Positions 17,418 through 26,637 of a DNA stretch of 64,000 bases are shown in pieces (the first letter of the stretch is position 1; every line of letters starts with the position of its first letter). The notes beneath the pieces are model-generated. The model was not told the DNA's origin. It worked only from the letters and a program-made list of their open reading frames with translations, and searched no databases. Source of the DNA: GWE2-42-39 sp942493345. Its GTDB lineage: Bacteria > Bacteroidota > Bacteroidia > Bacteroidales > Prolixibacteraceae. The translations under genes and the position numbers were made by a program. The stretch covers positions 3,534,001-3,598,000 of the forward strand of contig OW818695.1 in assembly GCA_942493345.1 (NCBI GenBank), read 5' to 3'.

Positions 17418-18677
17418 ATGCAAACGAAAATTTTTATAAAAAAGAGTGTACTCGCGATTTTTGCAACTTTTATATACCAAACTTCTTTTTGCCAGGAGAA
17501 CTTTTTGCCGGGATATATCATCTCGAATAGCGACACATTACATGGTTTTATTGATTATCGTAACTGGGAAGGAAATCCCGATAAAATATCTTTTAAAGAA
17601 AAGTTAAGTGACGATAGAATAATTTATTATCCAATGGACATTAATGGATTTAGTGTTCTTGATGAAATGTATGAGAGTGCTGTTGTGCAAGTAGAAGTAA
17701 GTTCGGCTGATATTAATGTCTTGGAAATTGATGAAGAATCAAAATTTGCACTCGATACAACCTTCCTGCAAACAATTATAAAAGGGAAAAAGTCGTTGTA
17801 CTTTTATAAAAACAAGGTGGGAAAAGATCAGTTCTATATTAAGCACGATTCGTCGTATAATTTATTGGTTTATAATAAGTTTTTGAAAGAACAAGATGGT
17901 GAAAAAGGAATCGCTGTGAATAAAAAATATTTAGGACAGCTATCTTCCTATTTTAAGGACTGCCCAACAATTCAATCGAAAATAGCAAATACTGGTTATA
18001 CTAAAAAGAGTATGGAAAACCTGTTTCTCGATTACTATGGTTGCACTCAATCAAAAATTGAATTCCAAAAAAAGACAGAGAAAACAGTTGCCGAATTTGG
18101 CGTGTTCGCAGGATTGTCATTGACTTCTTTAAAATTCAATGCTATTGATTATTTAGTGAATGCTGATTGTGATCCATCAGCAAATCTTTCAGCGGGGTTG
18201 TTCTTTGAAGTGACTCCACCAAGAAACCAAAAGAAATGGTCGTTAAATAACGAGTTGATGTTTTCTTCATATAAAATAAAAGGTCTTTACAATGATTATG
18301 AGAGTGAAAACAGATATACAATTTATCATACAATAATTGGATTTTCTTACCTGAAAATGAACAACATGTTGCGGTATAAATACCCGGTTGGAAATTTTTC
18401 TGTTTACTTGAATGTCGGAATTTCAAATGGTTATGCATTAAGTGAAAGCAATACCGTTAAGAAAGAATTGAAAATATATTTATCTGAAAGAATCGATGAA
18501 AGTGTAATTTTTAACGAAATAAGAAAATATGAGCAAGGGTATATTTGGGGGCTTGGCACAAAATATGAAAAATATTCGTTTGAAGTTAGATATGAAGCAG
18601 GGAATGGTATGTCAGTGTCTTCACAATTAAAATCATCATCAAATCGGTTTTATTTTTTACTCGGTTATAAATTCTAA
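17418..18677 (+). CDS. Predicted outer-membrane beta-barrel protein, unassigned Bacteroidota family
   Basis: A 419-residue protein with signal peptide (MQTKIFIKKSVLAIFATFIYQTSFCQ). The first half opens with FLPGYIISNSDTLHGFIDYR and RNWEGNPDKISFKEK, a conserved opening found in many Bacteroidota secreted proteins of unknown function. The second half, from about residue 215, has amphipathic strands (AEFGVFAGLSLTSLKFNA, FFEVTPPRNQKKWSLNNELM, KYSFEVRYEAGNGMSV) and ends FYFLLGYKF, with a terminal aromatic as in outer-membrane barrels. Function unknown. It follows the 200-bp repeat directly; its promoter probably lies in that repeat. Confidence 0.6.
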   Translation: MQTKIFIKKSVLAIFATFIYQTSFCQENFLPGYIISNSDTLHGFIDYRNWEGNPDKISFKEKLSDDRIIYYPMDINGFSVLDEMYESAVVQVEVSSADINVLEIDEESKFALDTTFLQTIIKGKKSLYFYKNKVGKDQFYIKHDSSYNLLVYNKFLKEQDGEKGIAVNKKYLGQLSSYFKDCPTIQSKIANTGYTKKSMENLFLDYYGCTQSKIEFQKKTEKTVAEFGVFAGLSLTSLKFNAIDYLVNADCDPSANLSAGLFFEVTPPRNQKKWSLNNELMFSSYKIKGLYNDYESENRYTIYHTIIGFSYLKMNNMLRYKYPVGNFSVYLNVGISNGYALSESNTVKKELKIYLSERIDESVIFNEIRKYEQGYIWGLGTKYEKYSFEVRYEAGNGMSVSSQLKSSSNRFYFLLGYKF

Positions 18678-18699
18678 CACCGAAAATGTATAAATGGCT

Positions 18700-18778
18700 A
18701 TTCCATTCGTTGAAAATTTAATTGAAAAACTGAAGTTGATACGAAAATTGTAGAAACAAAAATTGAAAATTTATACGT
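18700..18778 (+). repeat. Duplicated 5' leader, copy 2 (upstream of metallophosphoesterase)
   Basis: Counterpart of 4042-4121. The last 19 bp before the start region, AAAATTGAAAATTTATACG, are identical in both copies, and the upstream 60 bp differ by a few substitutions and single-base gaps. It covers most of the space between the previous stop codon and ATG 18779. Confidence 0.8.
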
Positions 18779-20104
18779 ATGAAAATTAGATTGAGAATAG
18801 TCCGTATGGTTTTGGTGATTTCGTTCTTAAACGGACTTTCATCATGTCAAAAGTCTGATCCAATAGATTATACAATAAGCGCATTTAGCAATGGAGGGAA
18901 TGAAAAGAACATGATCGTTGTTCTCAGTGATATTCATCTTGGTGCCGATCTCGCTTATGCTGAGTGCAAAGAGAATCTCGGGGCTCTTGAAAAATTACTT
19001 AAACAGATAAAAGCGGCTCCAAATGTTAAAGAACTTGTCATCGCCGGAGATATGCTTGATGAATGGTTTGTACCAGCCACAATAGATACATATCAGGGAA
19101 AGGACCAGGCTGATTTTGTAAAACGCATTGCGGCAACCAACAAAGGCGTGATAGATGCTCTTAAAAGTATAATTCAGGAAAAGAAAATCATAGTCACTTA
19201 TGTGCCCGGCAACCATGATTTGACAATTACTGCGGCAAATGTCGAAATGATCCTTCCGGGAATAAACCAGGCACGGGATGCCGAGCAGGGTTTAGGTACC
19301 TATTCCCCGGTTGACTGTCCTAAAATAGCGATTGAGCATGGCCACCGCTACAATTTCTTCTGCGCTCCCGATCCTATTTCAAACCAGGATATTGCACCGG
19401 GTACCATCATGCCTCCCGGGTACTTTTATACAAGAATCGGAGTACTTAGTTTTACACAAAAATTTCCACATGCAGGCGATATAATACCCATTGTTACCCC
19501 AAATACTTCCGGCAATGAAAGCCAGTATTTATTGTTCGTATACTGGAATGTATGGAATAGGGCATTGACTAAATATACGATAGAAAATAAATTCAGCGAG
19601 AAAATTATTGTAACGAATGTTGATGGATTCAAAGGGGCATATTCTGTAAACGATTTGCTACCCTATCAACCGTCAGCAGGTGGATTTATCGATGTTAATC
19701 TTTATAAAGGAATTCAGGACACATGGAATCAAAGACAAACTCTCAATCATGTGGCTGTCAGTATTCCTGTTGTCCAGGCAATTGCCAATGCTGCCAAGTC
19801 AAGCGAATCGGAGGATCAGGCAAAAAATCAATACTTTCTGAATCCGGACTCAGATAAAAGAATTGTCGTTTTTGGGCATACTCACGATGCAAAAATTATT
19901 TCTTCTGATAACTATAATGGTCAGAAATCAATCTATGCGAACACCGGGACATGGATTGATCACAATAGTGTAGCTTCCACAACAATGAATTTTGTGGTTA
20001 TTACCCCACAGAAAGCTAATGCTTCTTCTCTAACATTTGTGAAACTTTATAATTTTGAAAATGAAGTTGTAACAAAAATGGCTGAAGACTCATTACGCTA
20101 TTGA
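18779..20104 (+). CDS. Exported calcineurin-like metallophosphoesterase lipoprotein
   Basis: A 441-residue protein with a lipoprotein signal ending LSSC (Cys about residue 23). All metal-binding blocks of the calcineurin-like fold are present in order: SDIHLGAD (Asp, His), AGDMLDEW (Asp), PGNHDLT (Asn, His), EHGHRYNF (His) and VVFGHTHDAK (His-x-His). Acts in the periplasm or on the surface as a phosphatase or phosphodiesterase; substrate unknown. The leader is almost the same as that of the glycerophosphodiesterase gene at 4122, so both are probably under one control. Confidence 0.88.
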   Translation: MKIRLRIVRMVLVISFLNGLSSCQKSDPIDYTISAFSNGGNEKNMIVVLSDIHLGADLAYAECKENLGALEKLLKQIKAAPNVKELVIAGDMLDEWFVPATIDTYQGKDQADFVKRIAATNKGVIDALKSIIQEKKIIVTYVPGNHDLTITAANVEMILPGINQARDAEQGLGTYSPVDCPKIAIEHGHRYNFFCAPDPISNQDIAPGTIMPPGYFYTRIGVLSFTQKFPHAGDIIPIVTPNTSGNESQYLLFVYWNVWNRALTKYTIENKFSEKIIVTNVDGFKGAYSVNDLLPYQPSAGGFIDVNLYKGIQDTWNQRQTLNHVAVSIPVVQAIANAAKSSESEDQAKNQYFLNPDSDKRIVVFGHTHDAKIISSDNYNGQKSIYANTGTWIDHNSVASTTMNFVVITPQKANASSLTFVKLYNFENEVVTKMAEDSLRY

Positions 20105-20349
20105 CGGTAAGCAAGTGTATTAATGTTTTGGTTTTTTTTCAATTTGTGGTGAAAATGAAGTAATTATGTTGGGTTACAACGTGTGGCTGCAATAAGAAGT
20201 ACATGGTGATTCAAGCATCGTGTCTCGCATATACTTTTGTTTTGCTCGACATGACGAACTCGCAATTTCTATTGCAGCGATACTCAACCATTAGCTGCAA
20301 GAAAATATTTTCGATTTCTATATTTTTCTTCAGAAGAATGTAATTTTCC

Positions 20350-20386
20350 CAAATAAAAAGAGCCACACCCTTCCGGATGCAGCTTC
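20350..20386 (-). terminator. Rho-independent terminator of fabD
   Basis: On the minus strand AGCTGCATCC and GGGTGTGGCT pair with G-T wobbles around GGAA and are followed by CTTTTTATTT. It lies 25 bp after the fabD stop. The remaining intergenic DNA, 20105-20349, shows nothing recognisable. Confidence 0.6.
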
Positions 20387-20409
20387 CATATTTCAGTAAA
20401 AATAGTGTC

Positions 20410-21300
20410 TTATTCTGGTAATTTGTCGTAACCGCAGAGTTCAACATCGCGGCTAACTTTGGCAACCAGTCCCTGCAAAACCTTTCCGGGGCCTAATTCG
20501 GTAAACGAAGTAGCACCGTCGGCAACCATATTTATTGCTATTTGAGTCCAGCGTACAGCGCCGGTTAACTGGGCAATCAGGTTGGCTTTAATTTCGGCAG
20601 GATCGGTGTGTGGTTTGGCGTCCACATTCTGGTAAACCGGGCAAACCGGGGCATTAATTGCAGTCGCTTCAATGGCGGCAGCCAGTTCCTCGCGGGCAGG
20701 CTCCATCAGCGGCGAATGGAAAGCGCCTCCAACGGGCAGCACCAATGCACGTTTCGCTCCTTTTTCTTTCAAAATTTCGCAGGCTTTGTTTACCGCCTCA
20801 ACCGAACCGGAAATCACCAATTGTCCGGGGCAGTTGTAATTAGCCGGAACAACGATGCCTTCGGTTTCTGCACAAACCTGTTCAACAATTTCGTCGTCCA
20901 TGCCCACGATGGCAGCCATGGTCGAAGGTTCGGCTTCGCAGGCTTTCTGCATCGCCTGGGCACGTTTCGAAACCAGTTTCAGCCCGTCGTCAAACGAGAG
21001 CGCTCCGGCGGCAACCAATGCCGAGAATTCGCCCAGCGAGTGGCCTGCAACCATTTCAGGAGTAAATTTTTCACCCAAAACTTTCGACAGTATTACGGAG
21101 TGAAGAAAGATCGCAGGCTGGGTTACTTTGGTTTGTTTCAGTTCGTCGGCAGTGCCTTCAAACATGATTTTTGTAATTTCGAAACCAAGGATTTCGTTGG
21201 CTCTATCGAACAGTTCTTTCGCAATAGGCGAGTTTTCGTAAAGGTCTTTGCCCATTCCGGGGTACTGTGCCCCCTGTCCCGGGAATACGTATGCTTTCAT
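20410..21300 (-). CDS. fabD: Malonyl-CoA:ACP transacylase
   Basis: A 296-residue cytoplasmic enzyme that loads malonyl groups on acyl carrier protein for fatty acid elongation. MKAYVFPGQGAQYPGMGKDL begins the protein, and the nucleophile Ser lies in AGHSLGEFSALVAAG; QPAIFLHSV, GGAFHSPLMEPA (catalytic His) and the C-terminal TELGPGKVLQGLVAK are also standard. The frame runs on to 21330, but ATG 21300 matches the family N-terminus and has the promoter at 21328 just upstream. It stands alone here, not with other fab genes. Confidence 0.96.
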   Translation of the reverse strand: MKAYVFPGQGAQYPGMGKDLYENSPIAKELFDRANEILGFEITKIMFEGTADELKQTKVTQPAIFLHSVILSKVLGEKFTPEMVAGHSLGEFSALVAAGALSFDDGLKLVSKRAQAMQKACEAEPSTMAAIVGMDDEIVEQVCAETEGIVVPANYNCPGQLVISGSVEAVNKACEILKEKGAKRALVLPVGGAFHSPLMEPAREELAAAIEATAINAPVCPVYQNVDAKPHTDPAEIKANLIAQLTGAVRWTQIAINMVADGATSFTELGPGKVLQGLVAKVSRDVELCGYDKLPE

Positions 21301-21327
21301 TTGTATTTGTTTTTTATTAGCTGCGGC

Positions 21328-21335
21328 CAAAGTTA
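21328..21335 (-). promoter_or_regulatory. -7 box of fabD
   Basis: On the minus strand TAACTTTG fits TAnnTTTG and lies 27 bp before ATG 21300. It also rules out the longer frame starting at 21330. Confidence 0.55.
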
Positions 21336-21460
21336 TTATTTTTTTTGTCCAGCTATTCCAATCCGCATTCCAATGGAGCTTTTTACCCTATTTTTTCGCA
21401 TCGGAACAGAAAAATCGGACTCTCCCGGTTGGGAATTCAAAAAAAATCAGTAGGATTCGG

Positions 21461-23170
21461 TTATTTGTAAAATTTCGCTTCAAAAACTTTTGTGTTCTTT
21501 TTTGCGTCGATAACCGAAAGTTTTAATTGGTGCTGTTTCCCAAAAGTCATGCGGCTTTTGTCGAATTTATAAACCAGTAGGTTGTTTTTTGCGTCGAATT
21601 CAAACAAAACCCATTGGTCATCAATCGTTCCGCGGAAACTTTCCACACCAGAAAGGTTGTCGCTTATTTTGAACCGGATTTGACTGCTTTCAGCCAGGCT
21701 CCCGTTTTTCAGGCTCAGCGGCACAATTGACGGAGCTACCGTATCAACTGCAACGGCCACGTAACCGAAACTACGCAGCTGTGCTTCCACCCAATCGTCG
21801 TCGAATTCGCCGCCAATAGCCGACGAAATTTTGTTTGTTTGCGGGTCAATATACACCAACAGCGTTTTATCTTCAAGCTGTTCGGGTAATTTTTTCGTTT
21901 CAATTTTTACTGAAAAAAATTGATGAACCGGGGTGTATTTGTTATGAATTCCGTAAACATCGGAATAAATTCCGGGAAATGAAGGACGCTTTTCATATTG
22001 AAAATAGAAATTGCTGTAAAAAGTTCCTTCCGGAAATTCAAGCTCAATACCATCCTCTTCGAAATCATTATCATCATCGTATTCAAATAGTTCACCCTTT
22101 TCTTCCGGTTTTTGCACGCTTGTCTTTTTTGAAACGACACTGAATCCCATTTTCGATGGATTCCCTTGTACATCGGTAATTTCGTATGTAATCCGGTGGG
22201 TTTTTTCATTGGAAAAAGTATGCAGTCCGTTGCCTGTTTTGCGGTCGTAAATGCTCAACTTGTTTCCCGGTTCAATCCAGGTTTTGTACAAATTTCTGCC
22301 AAACCGAATTTTTTGGTCGTAATCGGTGTGACTGTTGATGTACCGGGTTTCGTCGAACCCAAATTCATCCATTTTAAACGAATAAATGGGTTTGTCATCG
22401 ACTTTCAGTACCAGCGAATAAATGCCACATTCGCTCCAGTTCCCGTCGAGGTAATCGATCGCCTGGATTCCGAACCCAATTGTGCCGTACACGGGAATTG
22501 TTGGGTCTTTTGGAATGTGGTAGGCGCCGTTGTAGAAAACCGTTTCGTGGCGTTGTTTCTGTTGTCTCCCGGCAACGGTTGCGTCGTCGGAAACCGGGTA
22601 CAGCATCACCGACAATATTTTCGGGCTAATTGCATCCTTGATTGCCGGGTAGTATTTCAGTGCATTCATCGTTTTTTCCGAGTCGGTATCCCGTATTTCG
22701 AAATGCAAGTGTGGCCCGCCCGAACTGCCGCTGTTCCCGCTCAATGCGATTTGTTCACCTTTTTTCACCGGAAACATTCCAGGCAGAGCAGTTATATCAA
22801 GACTAAACGATTCTTTGGCGTATTGCTGCTCACGTACATAGTTTTTAATTTTTTCGGAAAATGCTTCCAAATGGCCGTAAACAGAAGTTGTTCCATTCGG
22901 GTGACTGACGTACAGTGCATTGCCAAATCCGTAGGCAGAAACACTGACCCGCGACACATACCCATCGGCAACAGCAAAAACAGGTAGCCCGGTGCGTCCT
23001 TCGGTCCGGATGTCAATGCCCGAATGGAAGTGGTTGCTGCGCAACTCACCGAAGTTCCCGGTTAAAAACATCGGAATATTTACCGGTGCTGAATAATAAT
23101 TTTTACTGATTTCCTGTCCCGAAGTAAATGAGCTTATCGCGATCAATATCAATACCAAAAATCGTTGCAT
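21461..23170 (-). CDS. Exported M23 family metallopeptidase
   Basis: A 569-residue protein with signal peptide (MQRFLVLILIAISSFTSGQ). The LytM/M23 domain lies at the N-terminal end, about residues 35-160: HFHSGIDIRTEG supplies His and Asp of the zinc site, YGHLEAFS and SGGPHLHFEIRD the remaining His. These enzymes cut peptide cross-links of peptidoglycan. The long C-terminal part (about 400 residues) is beta-rich, with repeated sandwich-like segments and an acidic stretch EYDDDNDFEEDGIELEF near residue 350; its role is unknown. All zinc ligands are present, so it is likely active and not a degenerate activator. Confidence 0.9.
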   Translation of the reverse strand: MQRFLVLILIAISSFTSGQEISKNYYSAPVNIPMFLTGNFGELRSNHFHSGIDIRTEGRTGLPVFAVADGYVSRVSVSAYGFGNALYVSHPNGTTSVYGHLEAFSEKIKNYVREQQYAKESFSLDITALPGMFPVKKGEQIALSGNSGSSGGPHLHFEIRDTDSEKTMNALKYYPAIKDAISPKILSVMLYPVSDDATVAGRQQKQRHETVFYNGAYHIPKDPTIPVYGTIGFGIQAIDYLDGNWSECGIYSLVLKVDDKPIYSFKMDEFGFDETRYINSHTDYDQKIRFGRNLYKTWIEPGNKLSIYDRKTGNGLHTFSNEKTHRITYEITDVQGNPSKMGFSVVSKKTSVQKPEEKGELFEYDDDNDFEEDGIELEFPEGTFYSNFYFQYEKRPSFPGIYSDVYGIHNKYTPVHQFFSVKIETKKLPEQLEDKTLLVYIDPQTNKISSAIGGEFDDDWVEAQLRSFGYVAVAVDTVAPSIVPLSLKNGSLAESSQIRFKISDNLSGVESFRGTIDDQWVLFEFDAKNNLLVYKFDKSRMTFGKQHQLKLSVIDAKKNTKVFEAKFYK

Positions 23171-23281
23171 AACATTCTATTTGAGTGGCGAAAATATAAA
23201 ATTATTCAGAAGCCGTTTGGTGGATCAATGGGAGAAATTAAAATAATTATTAACGACCGGATTTTAATTGATCAAAAATGT

Positions 23282-23289
23282 TAATTTTG
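23282..23289 (+). promoter_or_regulatory. -7 box of the coiled-coil gene / zapA operon
   Basis: TAATTTTG fits TAnnTTTG and lies 18 bp before ATG 23308. Confidence 0.5.
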
Positions 23290-23307
23290 TGCTGAAAGAA
23301 AGCAGCA

Positions 23308-23601
23308 ATGACTGAGCATGACCGTATTTTACTTGATGGATTTAAAGTAAAAATTAAACAACTGATCGCTTTATATGAACAAGTCAGGGCTGAAAAGCAA
23401 CAGTTGTTGGATCGGGTTGAAGAACTTGAAAATGAAATAGATTCACTTAGTCGGGACAAGGAAGTGCTCACGAAAAAATATGATAATCTGAATTTAGCAA
23501 AATCCCTTCTTGTTTCAGATGGAGAAAGCCAGGAAGCGAAGAACAGGATTAATAAAATAGTGCGGGAAATTGACAAGTGTATTGCGATGTTGAATCAGTA
23601 A
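23308..23601 (+). CDS. Small coiled-coil protein encoded upstream of zapA
   Basis: A 97-residue protein that is almost entirely heptad-patterned between residues 10 and 70 (IALYEQVRAEKQQLLDRVEE and LENEIDSLSRDKEVLTKKYD), with no membrane segment. It is 13 bp upstream of zapA and shares its promoter. Its size, coiled coil and position suggest a division-linked partner comparable in role to ZapB, but sequence identity to ZapB is not apparent, so this is inference. Confidence 0.75.
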   Translation: MTEHDRILLDGFKVKIKQLIALYEQVRAEKQQLLDRVEELENEIDSLSRDKEVLTKKYDNLNLAKSLLVSDGESQEAKNRINKIVREIDKCIAMLNQ

Positions 23602-23614
23602 TACATCGAAGAAG

Positions 23615-23908
23615 ATGACAAATAAGCTTTCAATAAATATTAAAATCGACGGACGTAACTATCCGTTGAAAATTGACAGGGATGACGAGGAGAAGTATCG
23701 GAAAGCCGTAAAGATTATAAATGAGATAATTCTTCAGTACAGACAGAAATATGCTCAACATGATGCGCAGGACTTTTTAGCAATGACTGCTTTTCAATTT
23801 GTGCTGAAGAACCTGGAACTCGAAACAAAGGCTGATCCCTCTCCGTTTGTCGATGAAGTGAAAGAACTGAATGAAATGTTGGATGAATATATTGCTTTAA
23901 ACAGCTAA
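23615..23908 (+). CDS. zapA: Cell division protein ZapA
   Basis: A 97-residue protein. The N-terminal globular domain reads INIKIDGRNYPLKIDRDDEE and the C-terminal helix has FLAMTAFQFVLKNLELE, the two conserved regions of the ZapA family. ZapA binds FtsZ filaments at midcell and bundles them. Second gene of the operon; followed by a stable hairpin and then rny. Confidence 0.88.
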   Translation: MTNKLSINIKIDGRNYPLKIDRDDEEKYRKAVKIINEIILQYRQKYAQHDAQDFLAMTAFQFVLKNLELETKADPSPFVDEVKELNEMLDEYIALNS

Positions 23909-23933
23909 ATCATTCGATATAAATATAAATGAA

Positions 23934-23994
23934 AGCCCGCATTTCTCTCAAAACCTGGAGTCGTCCCGGCTTTGAGTGAGTTGTGGGTTTTTTA
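23934..23994 (+). terminator. Stable hairpin between zapA and rny (terminator or small structured RNA)
   Basis: About 60 nt. GCCCGCA pairs with TGTGGGTT at the base, CTCTCAAAACC with GGCTTTGAGTGAG in the middle, with TGGAGTCGTCC as apical loop, and TTTTTT follows. It can serve as a Rho-independent terminator for the zapA operon. In enterobacteria the 6S RNA gene lies right after zapA, but this element is far too short to be a full 6S RNA. Confidence 0.65.
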
Positions 23995-24018
23995 GTATAA
24001 ATAGTTTAATTTTTTTAT

Positions 24019-25572
24019 ATGGAAATATTAATATATGTGGCCATTGCTTTTTTCGGCGGTTCCGGCTTGTCCTACGTTTTGTGGGATAAAGCTATAAATA
24101 GCAAAAAGCATAAAATTTTGCGGGAAGCCGAATCGGAAGGCGAAGTGATTAAAAAAGATAAAATTCTTCAGGCAAAAGAGAAGTTTCTCCAGTTGAAGTC
24201 GGATCACGAGAAATACATCAACGAGAAAACAAGTAAAATAACCAGTCTTGAAAACAAGCTGAATCAACGTGAAACAGCTTTTATACAGCGCACCAACGAA
24301 TTTCAGCGGAAAGCGAAAGAGATGGAAACATCGCAACGCGAAGTTGATTTGATTCGTGAAAACCTGAATAACCAGTTGGTGGTGATCGAGCAAAAAGAGG
24401 AAGAACTCACCAAGATGCACCGCAAACAAGTAGAGCAATTGGAAACTATTTCGGGTTTGTCGGCCGAAGAAGCCAAAGCTCAGTTGGTTGAATCGTTGAA
24501 GGCAGAAGCTAAAACAGAGGCCATGTCGTATATCAACGAGATTATGGAGGAAGCCAAGTTGTCGGCAAATAAAGAAGCCAAAAAGGTTGTTGTTAAAACC
24601 ATTCAGAGGGTGGCTACCGAAACGGCTATTGAAAATGCGGTAACTGTTTTCCACATCGAAAGCGACGAAATAAAAGGGCGCATCATTGGTCGCGAAGGTC
24701 GTAATATTCGTGCTCTGGAAGCTGCAACAGGGATTGAAATTATTGTTGACGATACTCCTGAAGCAATCGTCCTTTCTGGATTTGACCCGGTTCGCCGCGA
24801 AGTTGCCCGTTTGGCGCTTCACCAGTTGGTAACCGACGGACGTATCCACCCGGCCCGTATTGAGGAAGTGGTTGAGAAAGTCCGGAAACAAGTTGAAGAA
24901 GAAATTATTGAAACAGGAAAACGCACGACTATCGATCTTGGCGTTCATGGGTTGCACCCTGAACTGATCCGTTTGATCGGTAAAATGAAATATCGTTCGT
25001 CGTACGGGCAAAACCTGCTGCAGCACTCACGCGAAGTCGCCAATCTCTGCGCCATCATGGCCAGCGAGCTTGGTTTGAACCCGAAATGGGCAAAACGTGC
25101 CGGTTTGCTGCACGATATTGGTAAAGTGCCGGATGATGAACCGGAATTGCCACACGCAGTTTTAGGTATGAAAATGGCCGAACGGTTCAAGGAAAAACCG
25201 GAAATCTGCAATGCCATTGGCGCTCACCACGATGAAGTGGAAATGCAAAGTATGCTGGCGCCGATCATTCAGGTTTGCGACGCTATTTCAGGAGCCCGTC
25301 CGGGAGCCCGCCGCGAAGTGGTCGAATCGTATATCAAACGCTTGAAAACGCTTGAAAACCTGGCTCTGTCATATCCGGGCGTACTGAAAACGTATGCTAT
25401 TCAGGCTGGTCGCGAGTTGCGCGTAATTGTTGGCAGTGATAAAATTACCGACAGTGAATCGGAACAACTTTCATACGATATCGCAAAACGTATCCAGGAT
25501 GAAATGACCTATCCGGGACAAATTAAAATTACCGTGATCCGCGAGCTGAGAGCAGTTAATTACGCGAAATAA
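24019..25572 (+). CDS. rny: Ribonuclease Y
   Basis: A 517-residue membrane-anchored endoribonuclease that starts mRNA decay. Domain order is standard: N-terminal transmembrane segment (residues 3-21, with FFGGSGLSYVLW), long coiled coil (about 30-200), KH domain with GRIIGREGRNIRALEAATGI, and HD domain with LLQHSREVANL and GLLHDIGKVPDD. Length is typical of the family. It follows zapA by 110 bp across the hairpin at 23934. Confidence 0.96.
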   Translation: MEILIYVAIAFFGGSGLSYVLWDKAINSKKHKILREAESEGEVIKKDKILQAKEKFLQLKSDHEKYINEKTSKITSLENKLNQRETAFIQRTNEFQRKAKEMETSQREVDLIRENLNNQLVVIEQKEEELTKMHRKQVEQLETISGLSAEEAKAQLVESLKAEAKTEAMSYINEIMEEAKLSANKEAKKVVVKTIQRVATETAIENAVTVFHIESDEIKGRIIGREGRNIRALEAATGIEIIVDDTPEAIVLSGFDPVRREVARLALHQLVTDGRIHPARIEEVVEKVRKQVEEEIIETGKRTTIDLGVHGLHPELIRLIGKMKYRSSYGQNLLQHSREVANLCAIMASELGLNPKWAKRAGLLHDIGKVPDDEPELPHAVLGMKMAERFKEKPEICNAIGAHHDEVEMQSMLAPIIQVCDAISGARPGARREVVESYIKRLKTLENLALSYPGVLKTYAIQAGRELRVIVGSDKITDSESEQLSYDIAKRIQDEMTYPGQIKITVIRELRAVNYAK

Positions 25573-25598
25573 AATTGAAACTGAAATAAAATGGACGA

Positions 25599-25630
25599 GA
25601 CTGCTCTTGAAAAAGGGCAGTCTTTTTTTG
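25599..25630 (+). terminator. Rho-independent terminator of rny
   Basis: GACTGCTC pairs with GGGCAGTC around TTGAAAAA and is followed by seven T. It lies 26 bp after the rny stop codon. Confidence 0.88.
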
Positions 25631-25773
25631 TTTTAAACCTCCAGATTGGATTTTATATTTTAACGACGCAACGTTATTGCAGGGTATCCATCTTTCTTTC
25701 ATAAAAAACAGGATTGATTACAACAGATGGTATTTGCAGAAATTTTCAGCATGTATGATAAAAAACCAGGAAT

Positions 25774-26619
25774 ATGAAAATGCGGCTAATTTTACTATTG
25801 TTTATTGGAATTTTTCTGAGTTGCGAGAAAGACGACTATTCATTAAATGTAAAGGCCTCTTTTGATTATCAATTCAGTGGTGAAAATGATGGAAAAGTTC
25901 AATTTTCGAACTGTTCAGAAAATGCTACAAGTTTTCTTTGGAGTTTTGGAGATGGAACAACTTCAACAGAAAAAGACCCGCTACATGCCTACGAAATAGC
26001 TCCTCCGTATTTTGTTACCTTAATTGCATCGAACCGAAGCAGGAGAGACACCCTTGTGCGACGAATACCTGATGAAATCATCCTTTATAAGCCCAATATA
26101 TATATTTACCCCTCTCAACCAATAACCCTTTGCCTGTCAATTCATTTCCCATTGGGTGGCGACATTATTAAATCGATCCCTCAATATGTTGATGGTTGGT
26201 GTGTTGATATTGATACAAACGGGAAAATCGATAATCAATATTCCTATTTATTTTACGAAAGCAAACAGCCCGATATTTTTCAATACAAAAAAGGATGGTG
26301 CGTTGCCCAAGCAAATTTGAAATCTTTTTTTGAGGAGAATATGTCGATGTATAATTTCTCGCAACAGGAAATAAAAGACTTTACAGATTACTGGATTCCG
26401 CTTTTGAACGAAAATCGCTACTACAATATTTATCCGCAGACAAACGGGATCATCGATCCGGCAGTCCAGTTAGACTTTTCTGCTCATCCGGATAATGTTG
26501 GCCGATTATTTTACGGGATTGTTGGGACCGATAAATACCAGCAAATAGAAACACCACTGACCGTAGCGTTTTTGCGAAGTGGTTTTTATGTTATGGAATG
26601 GGGAGTGATCAGAAAATGA
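25774..26619 (+). CDS. PKD-domain lipoprotein of unknown function
   Basis: A 281-residue protein with lipoprotein signal MKMRLILLLFIGIFLSC (Cys17). Residues 27-85 form a PKD sandwich: KVQFSNCSENATSFLWSFGD, GTTSTEKDPLHAYEIAPPY and FVTLIASN give the family's W-x-FGDG and H-x-Y core. The remainder (NIYIYPSQPITLCLSIHFPL, DGWCVDIDTNGKIDNQYSYL) is beta-rich and reminiscent of secreted adhesin-like domains but not recognised. It is a monocistronic gene between rny and a convergent glutathione peroxidase gene. Confidence 0.7.
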   Translation: MKMRLILLLFIGIFLSCEKDDYSLNVKASFDYQFSGENDGKVQFSNCSENATSFLWSFGDGTTSTEKDPLHAYEIAPPYFVTLIASNRSRRDTLVRRIPDEIILYKPNIYIYPSQPITLCLSIHFPLGGDIIKSIPQYVDGWCVDIDTNGKIDNQYSYLFYESKQPDIFQYKKGWCVAQANLKSFFEENMSMYNFSQQEIKDFTDYWIPLLNENRYYNIYPQTNGIIDPAVQLDFSAHPDNVGRLFYGIVGTDKYQQIETPLTVAFLRSGFYVMEWGVIRK

Positions 26620-26637
26620 CACGGAAATATAGTCAAT

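Noticed and set aside
20211..20465. 84-codon minus-strand frame overlapping the fabD end
   Set aside because: Overlaps fabD and its terminator and has no recognisable content.
20608..21453. 281-codon frame antisense to fabD
   Set aside because: Mirror frame of a strongly conserved gene; residues such as repeated Arg-Phe-Asn follow fabD codon usage, not a family.
23934..23994. 6S RNA (ssrS) after zapA
   Set aside because: Position fits but length of about 60 nt and lack of a central open bubble do not.
24028..25026. 332-codon frame antisense to rny
   Set aside because: Mirror of the coiled-coil and KH coding region; Phe/Asn-rich text without domains.
25677..25865. 62-codon frame before the PKD lipoprotein
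   Set aside because: Overlaps the lipoprotein gene in another frame and has no promoter or family match.
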